From the NCBI GenBank assembly GCA_029779645.1, contig JAKPAC010000004.1:44201-108200 (forward strand): 64,000 nt of DNA. The letters run 5' to 3'. The notes under the pieces are model-generated. The model was not told the origin of the DNA. It worked only from the letters and a program-made list of their open reading frames with translations, and did not search any database. The stretch comes from Actinomycetes bacterium. Its GTDB lineage: Bacteria; Actinomycetota; Actinomycetes; Actinomycetales; Microbacteriaceae. Below, piece by piece: positions 1-9,128 of the stretch; positions within the stretch are counted from its first letter, which is position 1, and each line of letters starts with the position of its first letter. The translations under genes and the position numbers were made by a program.

Positions 1-533
1 TCGTGGCGACCCGAAAAGACCTGATGACGATCATCGATGAGCTCGACGACCGCATGCAGACGATCTTCGCGGCGGCCTTCGAAGACACGAAGACCGCATT
101 CGGCGAGGTGTTCCCGACGCTGTTTCCCGGCGGAACGGGCAGCATCACGCTCACCGACCCCGACAACATGCTCACGACCGGCATCGAGGTGGCGGTGCGA
201 CCCGCCGGCAAGAAGATCGAGCGGCTCTCGCTGCTCTCGGGCGGCGAGCGCTCGCTCGCGGCGGTCGCGCTCCTGGTCGCGATCTTCAAGGCGCGCCCGA
301 GCCCGTTCTACATCCTCGACGAGGTCGAGGCGGCGCTCGATGACGCGAATCTCGGCCGACTGCTCACCGTGTTCGAAGACCTCCGCGAGAGCAGTCAGCT
401 CATCGTCATCACGCACCAGAAGCGCACCATGGAGATCGCGGACGCGCTGTATGGGGTCTCGATGCGGCAGGACGGCGTCTCGGCGGTCGTCGGGCAGCGC
501 GTCGGCACCGAACGCGCGGCGCGCGTCGGCTAG
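1..533 (+). CDS. smc: Chromosome segregation ATPase SMC, C-terminal end (partial)
   Basis: Only the last 176 residues or so are present; the gene begins before the window, and the GTG at position 3 is merely the first in-frame start-like codon. SMC forms the core of the condensin-like complex that compacts and separates chromosomes. Visible are the ABC signature [15 protein letters not shown], the Walker B run [13 protein letters not shown] and the ITHQKRTME stretch of the D-loop/H-loop region, which together make the C-terminal half of the ATPase head. Its place just before ftsY is the usual actinobacterial arrangement, although here an opposite-strand gene lies between them. A 12-bp palindrome at 549-560 sits between the two convergent genes and could help end transcription. 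Confidence 0.95.
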   Translation, partial: VATRKDLMTIIDELDDRMQTIFAAAFEDTKTAFGEVFPTLFPGGTGSITLTDPDNMLTTGIEVAVRPAGKKIERLSLLSGGERSLAAVALLVAIFKARPSPFYILDEVEAALDDANLGRLLTVFEDLRESSQLIVITHQKRTMEIADALYGVSMRQDGVSAVVGQRVGTERAARVG

Positions 534-583
534 CACGCGGCCCGGCCCCCGGACGTCCGGCGGCCCGCTGACGGCCTTCCCGG

Positions 584-1993
584 CTATGCCGCCGGCAGGG
601 GCCGATTGCTCCGGATCATGCCCTCGGGATCGACCCGCTCCTTCACCGCACGCAGCCGCGCGAGCTCGGGGGCGCCGTACGCGGCGCCGAGGTCTTCGCC
701 CGGGGCCAGGAATGTGACGACCCGCCCGCGCACCGCGTGCGGGGCAGCGGCATCCCGAACCTTCTGGAGGGCGGCATCGATGCCCGGGATCATGGCCGGA
801 TCGAACACGAATCCGGCCGCGCCGAGCAGCGCTCCCGCCGTCAGCACGCCCGCGACGCCGGCCACCGCGGGCGGCGTCACCGCCCGCCCGAGCGCCCCGC
901 CGAGCGGCCGGATCTGCAGCAGGGAGAGCCCGAGCGCCGCACCCTCCGCGAACGCCGCGGCGAGCGCGTCCACCGCGATGTGCGTGACCGGGCCCATGAG
1001 CGCGCTCCACTCGAGCGCGGGCACGGGATCGACGGGCTCCGCGAACACCTCGGGCAGCCGGCCGATGCCGAACGGCGCCACCGTGTCAGCCACGACCGGG
1101 CCGGCCGAGCGGATCGGCTCGATCACCCGTTCTGTCGCGTCGCGATCCAGCTGCGAGACGATGTCGACGGTCACGACCGACTGCCCTCGAAACGCCTCGG
1201 GCACCATCGGCAGGTCGGGGAGCACCATCATCACCGCGCTGATGCTGAGCGGCTCGGGCGCCGAGGCGGCGACATCGGCAAGCGCGCGCAGCACCGGGCT
1301 GGCGACGGCGGCGGGGAAGGTGAGCTTGCCGCCGTAGAGCTGGCCGCTCGCGGGCGCGGGGTGCAGCCGGAACTCGAGCGCGGTCACCACGCCGAACTGC
1401 CCGCCGCCGCCCTTGAGCGCCCATAGCAGCTCGTCGTCGTCGCCGCCGCTGACGCGCAGCGCGCGCCCATCGGCGGCCACCATCTCGAGCGCGAGGAGCG
1501 AGTGCGCCGCGAGCCCGAACGAGCGGCCGAGCGAGGAGTGCCCGCCGCCGAGCGTGAACGCGGCGATGTTGATGGTCGGGTTGCTGCCGGCCAGCGCCAC
1601 CAGCCCGGTGCCCTCGAGCTCGTGCAGCAGCCTGCCCCACCGCACCCCCGCGCCGACCCGCGCGGTGCGGGCCGCGGCATCGATCGTCAGCTCATCGAAC
1701 GCCGCGGTGCGCACCAGGATGCAGTCGTGCAGGTCGCCGCCGTGTGGGCCGTGCCCGCCCGGCTGCACCGTGACGCCGAGCCCCGTGTCGCGAGCGGCAG
1801 CCATGAGCAGCTGGACGTCGGCGACGTCGGCGGGCAGCGCGACGGCAGCCGGGCGCTGCACGAACGCGAGATTCCAGGCGGCGGATGCCTCGCCCCAGCC
1901 CTGATGATCGGGGAGCACGAGCGTGCCGCGCATGGCTGCGCCGAGCGCCTCGAGACGCGCGCGCGAAGCGCGTGAGCGTGCTGCATCAGACAT
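584..1993 (-). CDS. FAD-binding (PCMH-type) oxidoreductase
   Basis: This 469-residue protein belongs to the FAD-linked oxidase family (berberine-bridge-like). The N-terminal PCMH FAD domain shows VQPGGHGPHGGD at about residues 77-88, where the GGH pattern is the one that can carry covalently bound FAD. It also shows the family's TLGGGHSSLGR and LKGGGGQFGVVTALEF runs. The C-terminal end, with VDPEGMIRSNRPL, matches the BBE-type tail (usually D-P-x-x-x-F-R). The substrate cannot be told; relatives oxidise alcohols, sugars or secondary metabolites. A GGAGG lies 7 bases before the ATG. It is a lone minus-strand gene inserted between smc and ftsY, so it is probably transcribed alone. No secretion signal is visible. 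Confidence 0.85.
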   Translation of the reverse strand: MSDAARSRASRARLEALGAAMRGTLVLPDHQGWGEASAAWNLAFVQRPAAVALPADVADVQLLMAAARDTGLGVTVQPGGHGPHGGDLHDCILVRTAAFDELTIDAAARTARVGAGVRWGRLLHELEGTGLVALAGSNPTINIAAFTLGGGHSSLGRSFGLAAHSLLALEMVAADGRALRVSGGDDDELLWALKGGGGQFGVVTALEFRLHPAPASGQLYGGKLTFPAAVASPVLRALADVAASAPEPLSISAVMMVLPDLPMVPEAFRGQSVVTVDIVSQLDRDATERVIEPIRSAGPVVADTVAPFGIGRLPEVFAEPVDPVPALEWSALMGPVTHIAVDALAAAFAEGAALGLSLLQIRPLGGALGRAVTPPAVAGVAGVLTAGALLGAAGFVFDPAMIPGIDAALQKVRDAAAPHAVRGRVVTFLAPGEDLGAAYGAPELARLRAVKERVDPEGMIRSNRPLPAA

Positions 1994-2125
1994 GGGTGGC
2001 CTCCAACGGGTATGAGTGGATGTGCCGTGACGTCAGCGGCATCGTAGTCCTCGCGGCACGGTCGCGGAAGTGGCATGCGCATCCGGCGGATCCGGGGTTC
2101 GGCCCGGGGCATCTAGGGTGGAGGC

Positions 2126-2998
2126 ATGGCAGAGAAGTCTTGGTCGCTGGGCCGCGCGCTGCGCTCGGTGTTCGTGAAGCCGACGATCGATGAGCAGACG
2201 TGGGATGACCTGGAGACGGCGCTCATCACGGCCGATTTCGGTCCCGACATCACAGAGGCGATCGTCGACGAGCTGCGCGAGCAGGTCGACCGGTTCCGCA
2301 CGACCGATCCGCGCGACCTGCAGCGGATGCTTCGCGAGACCATCGAGGAGCGCCTCGCGAAGTTCGACACCACGCTGCGCCTGAGCGAGCGGCCGGCCGT
2401 GGTGCTCGTGGTGGGCGTGAACGGCGTGGGCAAGACGACCACCATCGGCAAGTTCGCGAAGTTCCTGCAGCGCTACGGCCGCTCCGTCGTCGTGGGCGCC
2501 GCCGACACGTTCCGCGCCGCGGCCGTCGAGCAGCTCGCGACCTGGGCCGAGCGCGGGGGAGCCGCGATCGTGCGCCCCCAGCACGAGGGCCAGGATCCGG
2601 CATCGGTCGCCTTTCAGACGATCGAGTACGCCAAGAACACGAACACCGAGATCGTGCTCGTCGACACCGCCGGCCGCCTGCACACCAAGGCCGGCCTGAT
2701 GGACGAGCTGTCGAAGATCCGCCGCGTCATCGAGAAGCAGGCGCCGATCGCCGAGGTGCTGCTCGTGCTCGACGCCACCACGGGCCAGAACGGGGTGATC
2801 CAGGCGAGCGCGTTCCTCGAGCACGCCGGCGTGACCGGGCTCGTGCTGACGAAGCTCGACGGCTCGGCAAAGGGCGGCTTCGTGCTCGCCGTGCAGGAGA
2901 AGACCGGCATTCCGGTCAAGCTGCTCGGCCAGGGCGAGGGGATCGGCGACCTCACCGGCTTCACGCCGCACGTGTTCGCCGAGTCGCTGGTCAGCTAG
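2126..2998 (+). CDS. ftsY: Signal recognition particle receptor FtsY
   Basis: SRP-receptor GTPase of 290 residues that docks SRP–ribosome complexes at the membrane for co-translational insertion. The N-terminal helical NG bundle (about 1-85) is followed by the GTPase with G1 GVNGVGKTTTIGK, the insertion-box run AADTFRAAAVEQL, G3 LVDTAGRLHTK, G4 TKLDGSAKGG, and the closing LLGQGEGIGDL. The protein is short because it lacks the long acidic A domain found in E. coli, which is usual for this group. The ATG at 2126 gives a complete NG domain. It lies upstream of ffh, its partner GTPase, with two small genes between. Confidence 0.97.
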   Translation: MAEKSWSLGRALRSVFVKPTIDEQTWDDLETALITADFGPDITEAIVDELREQVDRFRTTDPRDLQRMLRETIEERLAKFDTTLRLSERPAVVLVVGVNGVGKTTTIGKFAKFLQRYGRSVVVGAADTFRAAAVEQLATWAERGGAAIVRPQHEGQDPASVAFQTIEYAKNTNTEIVLVDTAGRLHTKAGLMDELSKIRRVIEKQAPIAEVLLVLDATTGQNGVIQASAFLEHAGVTGLVLTKLDGSAKGGFVLAVQEKTGIPVKLLGQGEGIGDLTGFTPHVFAESLVS

Positions 2999-3056
2999 CC
3001 GGCGCGCGCGGAGCGGCGCACTTTCGAAACCCTCGTCACCCTGGTTCTATAGGGAC

Positions 3057-3557
3057 ATGGCGATTGAGCACGATTTCTTCGGACTTCTGGAATCCGGGCC
3101 AGACGGATCGATCTTCTGGTCGGAGACGGTCGAGCTGGGCGATCAGAGCGTGACGATCGATCTCACGGCGCCCGACCAGAACGAGGTCTCGATGGATGCG
3201 CTCGACGTCGCCGCCGCGATGATCAACGCGCTCGAGGGCATCGATGCGCTCGCCCGCGAGGCCATGCTCTCGGAGGTCGACGACCGCGCGAGCGAGGTGA
3301 CCGAGTTCATCGTGCAGCAGCAGGACTCGCTCGGCGAAGAGCTCCAGGACCTGCTCGTCGACCACTCCGGCGACATCGACGTCGACGTGATCCGCTCGCT
3401 GCAGCTCATGAGCATGACGATCCTCGCCGACGAGCACGGCCGCTCCGACCCGTTCGCCGTGCTCGAGTACGCGCTCGACCCCGATGCCACCGACGACGTG
3501 CTGCTCGTCAACCTGACCAGCGACGCGCAGGTGCAGTCGGTCACGAGCGCCGACTGA
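3057..3557 (+). CDS. Acidic conserved protein, possibly DUF2004 family
   Basis: A 166-residue, strongly acidic, soluble protein without signal peptide or membrane segment. Nothing catalytic is recognisable. The opening MAIEHDFFGLLES and its position between ftsY and ffh fit a small conserved actinobacterial family that I believe is DUF2004; this assignment is from memory and not certain. The ATG at 3057 follows ftsY by 58 bases. The next gene begins 6 bases after the stop, so the two are probably co-transcribed. No function is claimed. Confidence 0.7.
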   Translation: MAIEHDFFGLLESGPDGSIFWSETVELGDQSVTIDLTAPDQNEVSMDALDVAAAMINALEGIDALAREAMLSEVDDRASEVTEFIVQQQDSLGEELQDLLVDHSGDIDVDVIRSLQLMSMTILADEHGRSDPFAVLEYALDPDATDDVLLVNLTSDAQVQSVTSAD

Positions 3558-3563
3558 GCCGCG

Positions 3564-4202
3564 GTGCCGCACCCTCCCGCGCACCCGCCGGCGCCCGCTC
3601 CGGCGCCGGGTCGGCCGCGCGCCTCCTCCCGTGAGGTGCTCGCCGAAGCCGCCTGCGAGCTGTTTCTCGAGCAGGGCTACGAGGCGACCACGGTCGCCGA
3701 CATCACCCGGCGAGCCGGCGTGAGCCGCTCGAGCTTCTTCAACTACTTCGCCTCGAAGAGCGATCTGCTCTGGTCGGGACTCGACGCCCACCTCGTCCGC
3801 TTCGAGGAGGTGCTTCGCGAGGCGGCGCCCGCTGACGAGGCGCCGATGGATGCGGCGTCCGTCGTCGCACGCGAGCTCACGGGGATCGGGCACTCGCTGG
3901 CACCCGACAGCCTCGTGCTGGCGCTCGGAAACGCGGCGGCGATGGGGCTGGATGACGAGCTCGAGCGGGAGTCGGCGCGACGCCTGCTGCGCATCGCGGA
4001 GGCGATCGCGGGGCGGCTGCGCCGAGCCGGCGTCGAGGCCCTGCGCGCCGAGGTGATCGGCGCGGCCTACGGCGGCGCCGTCATCGCCGCGCTGAGAATG
4101 TGGGCCGACGAGGGCGCGGGGCGGACGCCGCTGCCCGAGCTGCTCGAGCGGGCCACGCTGCCCATCCCCGCGCTGCTGGACGGCGGCCCCGGCTCGGCCT
4201 GA
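3564..4202 (+). CDS. TetR-family transcriptional regulator
   Basis: A 212-residue regulator with a Pro/Ala-rich N-terminal tail of about 20 residues. The TetR helix-turn-helix follows: FLEQGYEATTVADITRRAGV then SRSSFFNYFASKSDLLW. The C-terminal half is an alpha-helical, Ala-rich ligand domain whose inducer cannot be predicted. The start is GTG at 3564, six bases after the previous stop. No efflux or catabolic gene stands beside it, so its target is unclear; it may act elsewhere in the genome. Confidence 0.9.
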   Translation: MPHPPAHPPAPAPAPGRPRASSREVLAEAACELFLEQGYEATTVADITRRAGVSRSSFFNYFASKSDLLWSGLDAHLVRFEEVLREAAPADEAPMDAASVVARELTGIGHSLAPDSLVLALGNAAAMGLDDELERESARRLLRIAEAIAGRLRRAGVEALRAEVIGAAYGGAVIAALRMWADEGAGRTPLPELLERATLPIPALLDGGPGSA

Positions 4203-4240
4203 GCGCGTTCCCCCGTGTGCTCGCGTAAACTGGCGGCACC

Positions 4241-5797
4241 ATGGCTACTTTCGGCACCCTGTCTGACCGTCTTACCGAGACCTTCCGCAACCTCCGCACG
4301 AAGGGTCGTCTCACGGCGGCCGACGTCGACGGCACGGTGCGCGAGATCCGTCGTGCGCTCCTCGATGCCGACGTGGCGCTGCCCGTCGTCAAGGACTTCA
4401 CCGCGAAGGTGCGCGAGCGCGCCCTCGGTGACGAGGTCAACAGGGCGCTCAACCCGGCTCAGCAGGTCGTGCAGATCGTCAACGAGGAGCTCGTCGCGAT
4501 CCTCGGCGGTCAGCAGCGACGCCTCGAGTTCGCCAAGACCCCGCCGACCGTGATCATGCTCGCCGGCCTCCAAGGCTCGGGCAAGACGACGTTCGCCGGC
4601 AAGCTCTCGAAGATGCTGGCCAAGGACGGCCACACCCCGCTGCTGGTCGCGAGCGACCTCCAGCGCCCCAACGCCGTCAATCAGCTGCAGGTCGTCGCAG
4701 GGCAGGCCGGCGTCGCGATCTACGCGCCCGAGCCCGGCAACGGCGTCGGCGACCCCGTCAAGGTGGCCCGCGACGGCGTCGAGTACGCGCGGCAGAAGCA
4801 GCACGACATCGTGATCATCGACACCGCGGGACGCCTCGGCGTCGATGCCGAGCTCATGAAGCAGGCCTCGAACATCCGCAAGGTGACGAACCCCGACGAG
4901 GTGCTCTTCGTCATCGACGCGATGATCGGACAGGACGCGGTCAACACGGCGAAGGCCTTCCAGGAGGGCGTCGACTTCACCGGCGTCGTGCTCTCGAAGC
5001 TCGACGGCGACGCCCGTGGCGGCGCGGCGCTGTCGGTCGCGTCGGTGACCGGGCGCCCGATCATGTTCGCATCCACCGGCGAGGGCCTCGACGACCTCGA
5101 GCCGTTCCACCCCGACCGCATGGCCTCGCGCATCCTCGACCTCGGTGACATCCTCACCCTCATCGAGCAGGCGCAGGCCGCGTTCGACGAGGAGCAGGCG
5201 GCGAAGGTCGCCGAGAAGTTCGCGACCGACACCTTCACGCTCGAGGACTTCCTCGAGCAGATGCAGCAGCTGAAGAAGATGGGCTCGATGAAGAAGATGC
5301 TCGGCATGCTGCCGGGCATGGGCCAGATGAAGCAGCAGCTCGACGACTTCGACGAGAAGGAGATCGACCGGACCGAGGCGATCATCCGCTCGATGACGCC
5401 CGCGGAGCGTCGCAATCCCAAGATCCTCAACGGCTCGCGACGGCTGCGCATCGCGCGCGGCTCGGGCGTCACCGTCACCGACGTGAACGGGCTCGTCAGC
5501 CGCTTCGATCAGGCGGCGAAGATGATGAAGACCGTGGCGCGCGGCGGCACCCCCCAGATTCCGGGCATGGGTCCCATGCCCGGCTCGCACGGCGCAGGCA
5601 AGCGGAGCGCGAAGAAGCAGAAGGGCAAGGGCGGCTCGCGCTCGGGAAACCCGGCGAAGCGCGCGGCCGAGAACGCCGGGCAGATCGAGGCAGCCGCGAG
5701 CGCCCCGACCGGCTCGGGCTTCGGGCTCGGGCGCGGCGCGAAGGCGCCCAGCGAGGCAGACCTCGCCGAGCTGCAGAAGCTCCTCGGCAAGGGCTGA
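4241..5797 (+). CDS. ffh: Signal recognition particle protein Ffh (SRP54)
   Basis: SRP GTPase of 518 residues that binds 4.5S RNA and signal sequences emerging from the ribosome. It has the N helical bundle, G1 GLQGSGKTTFAGK, DLQRPNAVNQLQ, G3 IIDTAGRLGVD, G4 SKLDGDARGG and FASTGEGLDDLE. The C-terminal M domain is Met-rich (MGSMKKMLGMLPGMGQMK, about residues 347-364). It contains the RNA-binding helix-turn-helix around ERRNPKILNGSRRLRIARGSG, of which only the key SRR–RIARGSG elements are diagnostic. A Gly/Ser/Lys/Ala-rich tail of about 80 residues follows and is probably disordered. Confidence 0.98.
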   Translation: MATFGTLSDRLTETFRNLRTKGRLTAADVDGTVREIRRALLDADVALPVVKDFTAKVRERALGDEVNRALNPAQQVVQIVNEELVAILGGQQRRLEFAKTPPTVIMLAGLQGSGKTTFAGKLSKMLAKDGHTPLLVASDLQRPNAVNQLQVVAGQAGVAIYAPEPGNGVGDPVKVARDGVEYARQKQHDIVIIDTAGRLGVDAELMKQASNIRKVTNPDEVLFVIDAMIGQDAVNTAKAFQEGVDFTGVVLSKLDGDARGGAALSVASVTGRPIMFASTGEGLDDLEPFHPDRMASRILDLGDILTLIEQAQAAFDEEQAAKVAEKFATDTFTLEDFLEQMQQLKKMGSMKKMLGMLPGMGQMKQQLDDFDEKEIDRTEAIIRSMTPAERRNPKILNGSRRLRIARGSGVTVTDVNGLVSRFDQAAKMMKTVARGGTPQIPGMGPMPGSHGAGKRSAKKQKGKGGSRSGNPAKRAAENAGQIEAAASAPTGSGFGLGRGAKAPSEADLAELQKLLGKG

Positions 5798-5828
5798 CGG
5801 GCCGGCCTGCGGATGACGCGGCGAGTGG

Positions 5829-5858
5829 TTCGCGGCATCCCGCATCTTCTGGCAGAAT
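5829..5858 (+). promoter_or_regulatory. Candidate promoter for the rpsP operon
   Basis: TTCGCG, then 18 bases, then CAGAAT, about 125 bases before rpsP. The -10 neighbourhood TGGCAGAATA is also found in the rplS promoter candidate, which supports it. Inferred from sequence only. Confidence 0.45.
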
Positions 5859-5870
5859 AAGACGTTGAAT

Positions 5871-5905
5871 CTGCGTGTGCTCGACCCTCTATCCAGTGCA
5901 CGCAG
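5871..5905 (+). promoter_or_regulatory. Hairpin in the rpsP 5' leader
   Basis: Bases 5871-5881 (CTGCGTGTGCT) pair with 5895-5905 (AGTGCACGCAG) as an 11-bp stem with two G·U pairs and a 13-base loop, near the predicted transcript start. It might act in leader control or RNA stability. There is no proof of function. Confidence 0.35.
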
Positions 5906-5983
5906 GATCCTTTGAGCTTCCGCCGGGTGTGCACCCCACGATCCAGGCGTCCAGTTCGTTCACTCACAACCCACAGGAGAATT

Positions 5984-6412
5984 GTGGCTGTCAAAATTCG
6001 TCTCAAGCGTTTCGGCAAGATTCGCGCACCCTTCTACCGCGTCGTCGTGGCCGACTCGCGCACCAAGCGCGACGGTCGCGTGATCGAGGAGATCGGTCTG
6101 TACCACCCCACCGAGAACCCCTCGGTCATCAAGATCGACTCGGAGCGCGCGCTCTACTGGCTCGGCGTCGGCGCACAGCCCACCGAGCAGGTCACCGCGC
6201 TGCTGAAGCTCACGGGCGACTGGGGCAAGTTCAAGGGCGACGCGAACGCCGTCAGCACCGTCAAGGTCGCTGAGCCCAAGGCTCCCTTCGAGGCCGACGC
6301 CGCGAAGAAGCCGGTGCTGCTCCCCAAGGTGGAGAAGAAGGCCGCAGAAGCTCCCGCCGAGGCTGAGGCCGAGGCAGCCGAGACCGCCGAAGCTGCTGTC
6401 GAGGCCGAGTAA
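5984..6412 (+). CDS. rpsP: 30S ribosomal protein S16
   Basis: S16 of the small ribosomal subunit, 142 residues from the GTG at 5984. That start was chosen because the family begins [10 protein letters not shown] and a CAGGAG lies just upstream; the open frame continues further 5' but has no S16 similarity. The first 80 residues or so carry the S16 fold ([28 protein letters not shown]). The remaining tail of about 50 residues is rich in Ala and Glu, a common actinobacterial extension. It heads the operon rpsP–khpA–rimM–trmD. Confidence 0.97.
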   Translation: MAVKIRLKRFGKIRAPFYRVVVADSRTKRDGRVIEEIGLYHPTENPSVIKIDSERALYWLGVGAQPTEQVTALLKLTGDWGKFKGDANAVSTVKVAEPKAPFEADAAKKPVLLPKVEKKAAEAPAEAEAEAAETAEAAVEAE

Positions 6413-6414
6413 TC

Positions 6415-6648
6415 TTGCTCTCTTCTGCACTCGAGCACCTCGTGAAGGGCATCGTCGACCACCCGGACGACGTGCGCATCGTGGTCACGCAGTCTGCACG
6501 CGCCGAGGTCCTCGAGATTCATGTGAATCCCGAGGACCGCGGTCGCGTGATCGGTCGCGCGGGCCGCAACGCCAAGGCGCTGCGCACCCTCGTCTCGGCC
6601 CTCGCCGATGGTCGCCGCGTTCGCGTCGACGTGTCTGACGAAGACTGA
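6415..6648 (+). CDS. khpA: KH-domain RNA-binding protein KhpA
   Basis: A single KH domain in 77 residues. The GxxG loop lies in EDRGRVIGRAGRNAKALR. KhpA proteins bind RNA, usually with KhpB, and affect cell elongation or translation in other bacteria. The start is probably TTG at 6415, two bases after the rpsP stop, giving the usual LEHLVKGIVDHPDDV opening. Tight spacing with rpsP and rimM indicates one transcript. Confidence 0.92.
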   Translation: MLSSALEHLVKGIVDHPDDVRIVVTQSARAEVLEIHVNPEDRGRVIGRAGRNAKALRTLVSALADGRRVRVDVSDED

Positions 6649-6649
6649 A

Positions 6650-7384
6650 ATGTCGACTGAGAACGGCGTGTCGCTCGACGTGAGCGGGCGCGGCGCGGAG
6701 GAATCCGCGTCGGCGCCCGCACCCACAGCTTCAGCCTCCGAAGCGCCTGCCGCGAACTCGTCGAGCGACTCCGCTCCGAGAACGCAGCTGCGCGTCGGCC
6801 GCCTGGTCAAGGCCCACGGACTCAAGGGCGCCTTCAAGGTGGAGCTCTACACCGACGATCCGGATGCCCGCTTCGTGCCCGGCGCCGTGTTCACGCTGCA
6901 GGTGCCCGCGAACTCGCCGTGGCATCGCAAAGAGATCACGCTGCGCGAGTTCCGCTGGATGAACAGCCACCCGGTCGCGTTCTTCGAGGGCGTCGACGAT
7001 CGCACCACCGCCGACGAGCTCGTGCGCGCAATCCTCTGGGTGGAGCAGGACCCTGCCGCCCCCTCCAACGAGGAGGACGCCTGGTACGACCACCAGCTCG
7101 TCGGCCTCGAGGCGCTGCGAGACGGCGAGGTCATCGGCCGCGTCGTGCGCGTCGATCACCTGCCCGCCCAGGACCTGCTCATCGTGAAGACGTCCGCCGG
7201 CGAGGTCATGGTGCCGTTCGTCGCTGCCATCGTCCCGAGCGTCGACATCGCGGCGGGCACCGTCACGCTGACGCCGCCGCCCGGCCTGTTCGAGGCCGTC
7301 CCCGGCGCCGACGACGACGAGGGCGATGCCGACGAGGCCGCAGATGCGGCTGTCGTCGAGGACGCCCACACCGACGGGGCCTGA
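6650..7384 (+). CDS. rimM: 16S rRNA processing/maturation protein RimM
   Basis: Assists 30S maturation by binding S19 and the 16S head. From the ATG at 6650 (one base after the khpA stop) it has 244 residues, longer than the usual 170 or so. The first 45 residues are a Ser/Ala/Glu-rich extension before the true domain ([18 protein letters not shown]). The C-terminal PRC-barrel is seen in [22 protein letters not shown] and [16 protein letters not shown]. The last 40 residues are acidic. Both extensions look disordered. Confidence 0.95.
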   Translation: MSTENGVSLDVSGRGAEESASAPAPTASASEAPAANSSSDSAPRTQLRVGRLVKAHGLKGAFKVELYTDDPDARFVPGAVFTLQVPANSPWHRKEITLREFRWMNSHPVAFFEGVDDRTTADELVRAILWVEQDPAAPSNEEDAWYDHQLVGLEALRDGEVIGRVVRVDHLPAQDLLIVKTSAGEVMVPFVAAIVPSVDIAAGTVTLTPPPGLFEAVPGADDDEGDADEAADAAVVEDAHTDGA

Positions 7385-7388
7385 GCGC

Positions 7389-8126
7389 GTGCGCATCGAC
7401 GTCGTCTCGATCTTCCCGACGTTCTTCGACGTGCTCGAGGTGTCGCTGCTCGGCAAGGCGCGGCAGGCGGGCATCCTCGACGTGCGCGTCCACGACCTGC
7501 GCGAGTTCACCCACGACCGGCACCGCACGGTCGACGACACGCCCTATGGGGGCGGCGCCGGCATGGTGATGAAGCCCGAGCCGTGGGGCGAGGCGCTCGA
7601 CGCGATCCTGCCCGAGGGTGAGGGCGAGGGCGAGGGCGAGGGCGAGGCGATGGATGCCTCGGCCGAGGCATCCGGACCCCTCATCGTCTTTCCGTCACCC
7701 GCCGGCGCGCTGTTCACGCAGGCGACCGCCCGCGAGTGGGCGCAGGAGGAGCACATCGTCTTCGGCTGCGGCCGCTACGAGGGGATCGACGAGCGCGTGT
7801 TCGAGTACGCCGCCGGTCGGGGTCGTGTGCGACTGGTGAGTCTCGGCGACTACGTGCTCAACGGGGGCGAGGTCGCCGTGATGGCCATGATCGAGGCCGT
7901 CGGCCGGCTGATTCCGGGCGTCGTGGGCAACCCCGAGAGCCTCGTCGAGGAGTCGCACGAGGACGGCCTGCTCGAGTACCCCAGCTACACGAAGCCGTCG
8001 GCCTGGCGCGGGCACGAGGTGCCCCCGGTGCTGCTCAGCGGCAACCACGGAGCGATCGCCGCGTGGCGCCGCGAGCAGCAGATCGAGCGCACGGCCGCAC
8101 GTCGGCCGGACCTGCTGGCCGACTGA
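7389..8126 (+). CDS. trmD: tRNA (guanine-N1)-methyltransferase TrmD
   Basis: Makes m1G37 in tRNAs with G36, which prevents +1 frameshifting. There are 245 residues from GTG 7389, four bases after rimM, beginning with the family's [13 protein letters not shown]. The SPOUT knot motifs are [13 protein letters not shown] and [20 protein letters not shown]; the tRNA-binding C-terminus has YTKPSAWRG and [10 protein letters not shown]. Between the substrate loop and FPSPAGALF there is an acidic Glu-Gly repeat insert encoded by five tandem 6-bp units (7614-7643). Confidence 0.97.
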   Translation: MRIDVVSIFPTFFDVLEVSLLGKARQAGILDVRVHDLREFTHDRHRTVDDTPYGGGAGMVMKPEPWGEALDAILPEGEGEGEGEGEAMDASAEASGPLIVFPSPAGALFTQATAREWAQEEHIVFGCGRYEGIDERVFEYAAGRGRVRLVSLGDYVLNGGEVAVMAMIEAVGRLIPGVVGNPESLVEESHEDGLLEYPSYTKPSAWRGHEVPPVLLSGNHGAIAAWRREQQIERTAARRPDLLAD

Positions 8127-8145
8127 GCGGGCCGCGGGCCTCGGA

Positions 8146-8928
8146 CTACTTGACGCCGAGGAACGCGCGGTCGGTGAGCACGATCGGCCCGTCTTCGGTG
8201 ACGGCGATGGTGTGCTCGGTGTGCGCGCCGCGCGAGCCGTCGGCTGAACGGAGCGTCCAGCCGTCCTTGTCGGTGACGAGCTTGTCGGTGGTCTGCAGCA
8301 GCCAGGGCTCGAGGGCGACCACGAGCCCAGGCTTGAGCGGATACCCGCGGCCGGGACGGCCGTTGTTGGGCACGTGCGGGTCGCCGTGCATGGTGCGCCC
8401 GACGCCGTGGCCGCCGAAGTCGGTGTTGATCGAGTAGCCGTCTGCGTGCGCGACGCTCGCGATGGCCGCCGAGATGTCGCCGAGGCGGTTGCCGATGGTC
8501 GATGCGGCGATCGCCGCATCCAACGCACGCTCAGTGGTGTCGATGAGCGCGAGGTCTTCGTCGCGCGGGGTGCCGACGACGAACGAGATCGCCGAGTCGG
8601 CGACCCACCCGTCGACCGAGACCGCGAAGTCGAGGGTGAGCAGGTCACCGTCGCGCAGCGCGTAGCTGTGGGGGAGTCCGTGCAGCACGGCGTCGTTCAC
8701 CGAGGTGCAGATGACCTTGCCGAACGGGCTCGCGCCGAACGAGGGGTGGTAGTCGATGTAGCACGACTCGGCGCCGGCCTTGCGGATCATCTCGTGCGCG
8801 CGCTTGTCGATCGCGAGCAGGTTCGTGCCGACCCGCACCTCGTCGCGCAGCGTGGCGAGCACTTCGGCGACGAAGCGCCCGGCGGGGCGCATCGCCTCAA
8901 TTTCGGCGGGGGTGCGCAGCTCGATCAT
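8146..8928 (-). CDS. map: Methionine aminopeptidase, type I
   Basis: Removes the N-terminal Met from new proteins; 260 residues, the typical length. The pita-bread fold signatures are seen: TSVNDAVLHGLP, LLTLDFAVSVDGWVADSA (two Asp metal ligands), the GGHGVGRTMH run with the His ligand, ALEPWL (Glu) and HTEHTIAVTEDG (second Glu). There is no zinc-finger extension. It is convergent with trmD and transcribed alone. Confidence 0.97.
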   Translation of the reverse strand: MIELRTPAEIEAMRPAGRFVAEVLATLRDEVRVGTNLLAIDKRAHEMIRKAGAESCYIDYHPSFGASPFGKVICTSVNDAVLHGLPHSYALRDGDLLTLDFAVSVDGWVADSAISFVVGTPRDEDLALIDTTERALDAAIAASTIGNRLGDISAAIASVAHADGYSINTDFGGHGVGRTMHGDPHVPNNGRPGRGYPLKPGLVVALEPWLLQTTDKLVTDKDGWTLRSADGSRGAHTEHTIAVTEDGPIVLTDRAFLGVK

Positions 8929-9128
8929 CGGGGGGTCCTTTCGGGTTGCCTTCTATCTTGCCGGATCGTGCCTGGCCGTGCCGAAGGGGCGGCCGTGCGG
9001 CGGCCGTGCGGCGGCAGGCGCGGCGTCGTCGTCGCCGGGATCGTGCGACGCGTCGGGATGGCTGAGCGTGCACCCGAAGCGTTCGCCCCGAGCGCCACAG
9101 GGGCGGGCCGCAGGCGTAGCATCGAAGC

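Noticed and set aside
6608..6649. Earlier RimM start inside khpA
   Set aside because: It would overlap khpA by 41 bases; the ATG directly after the khpA stop is more natural.
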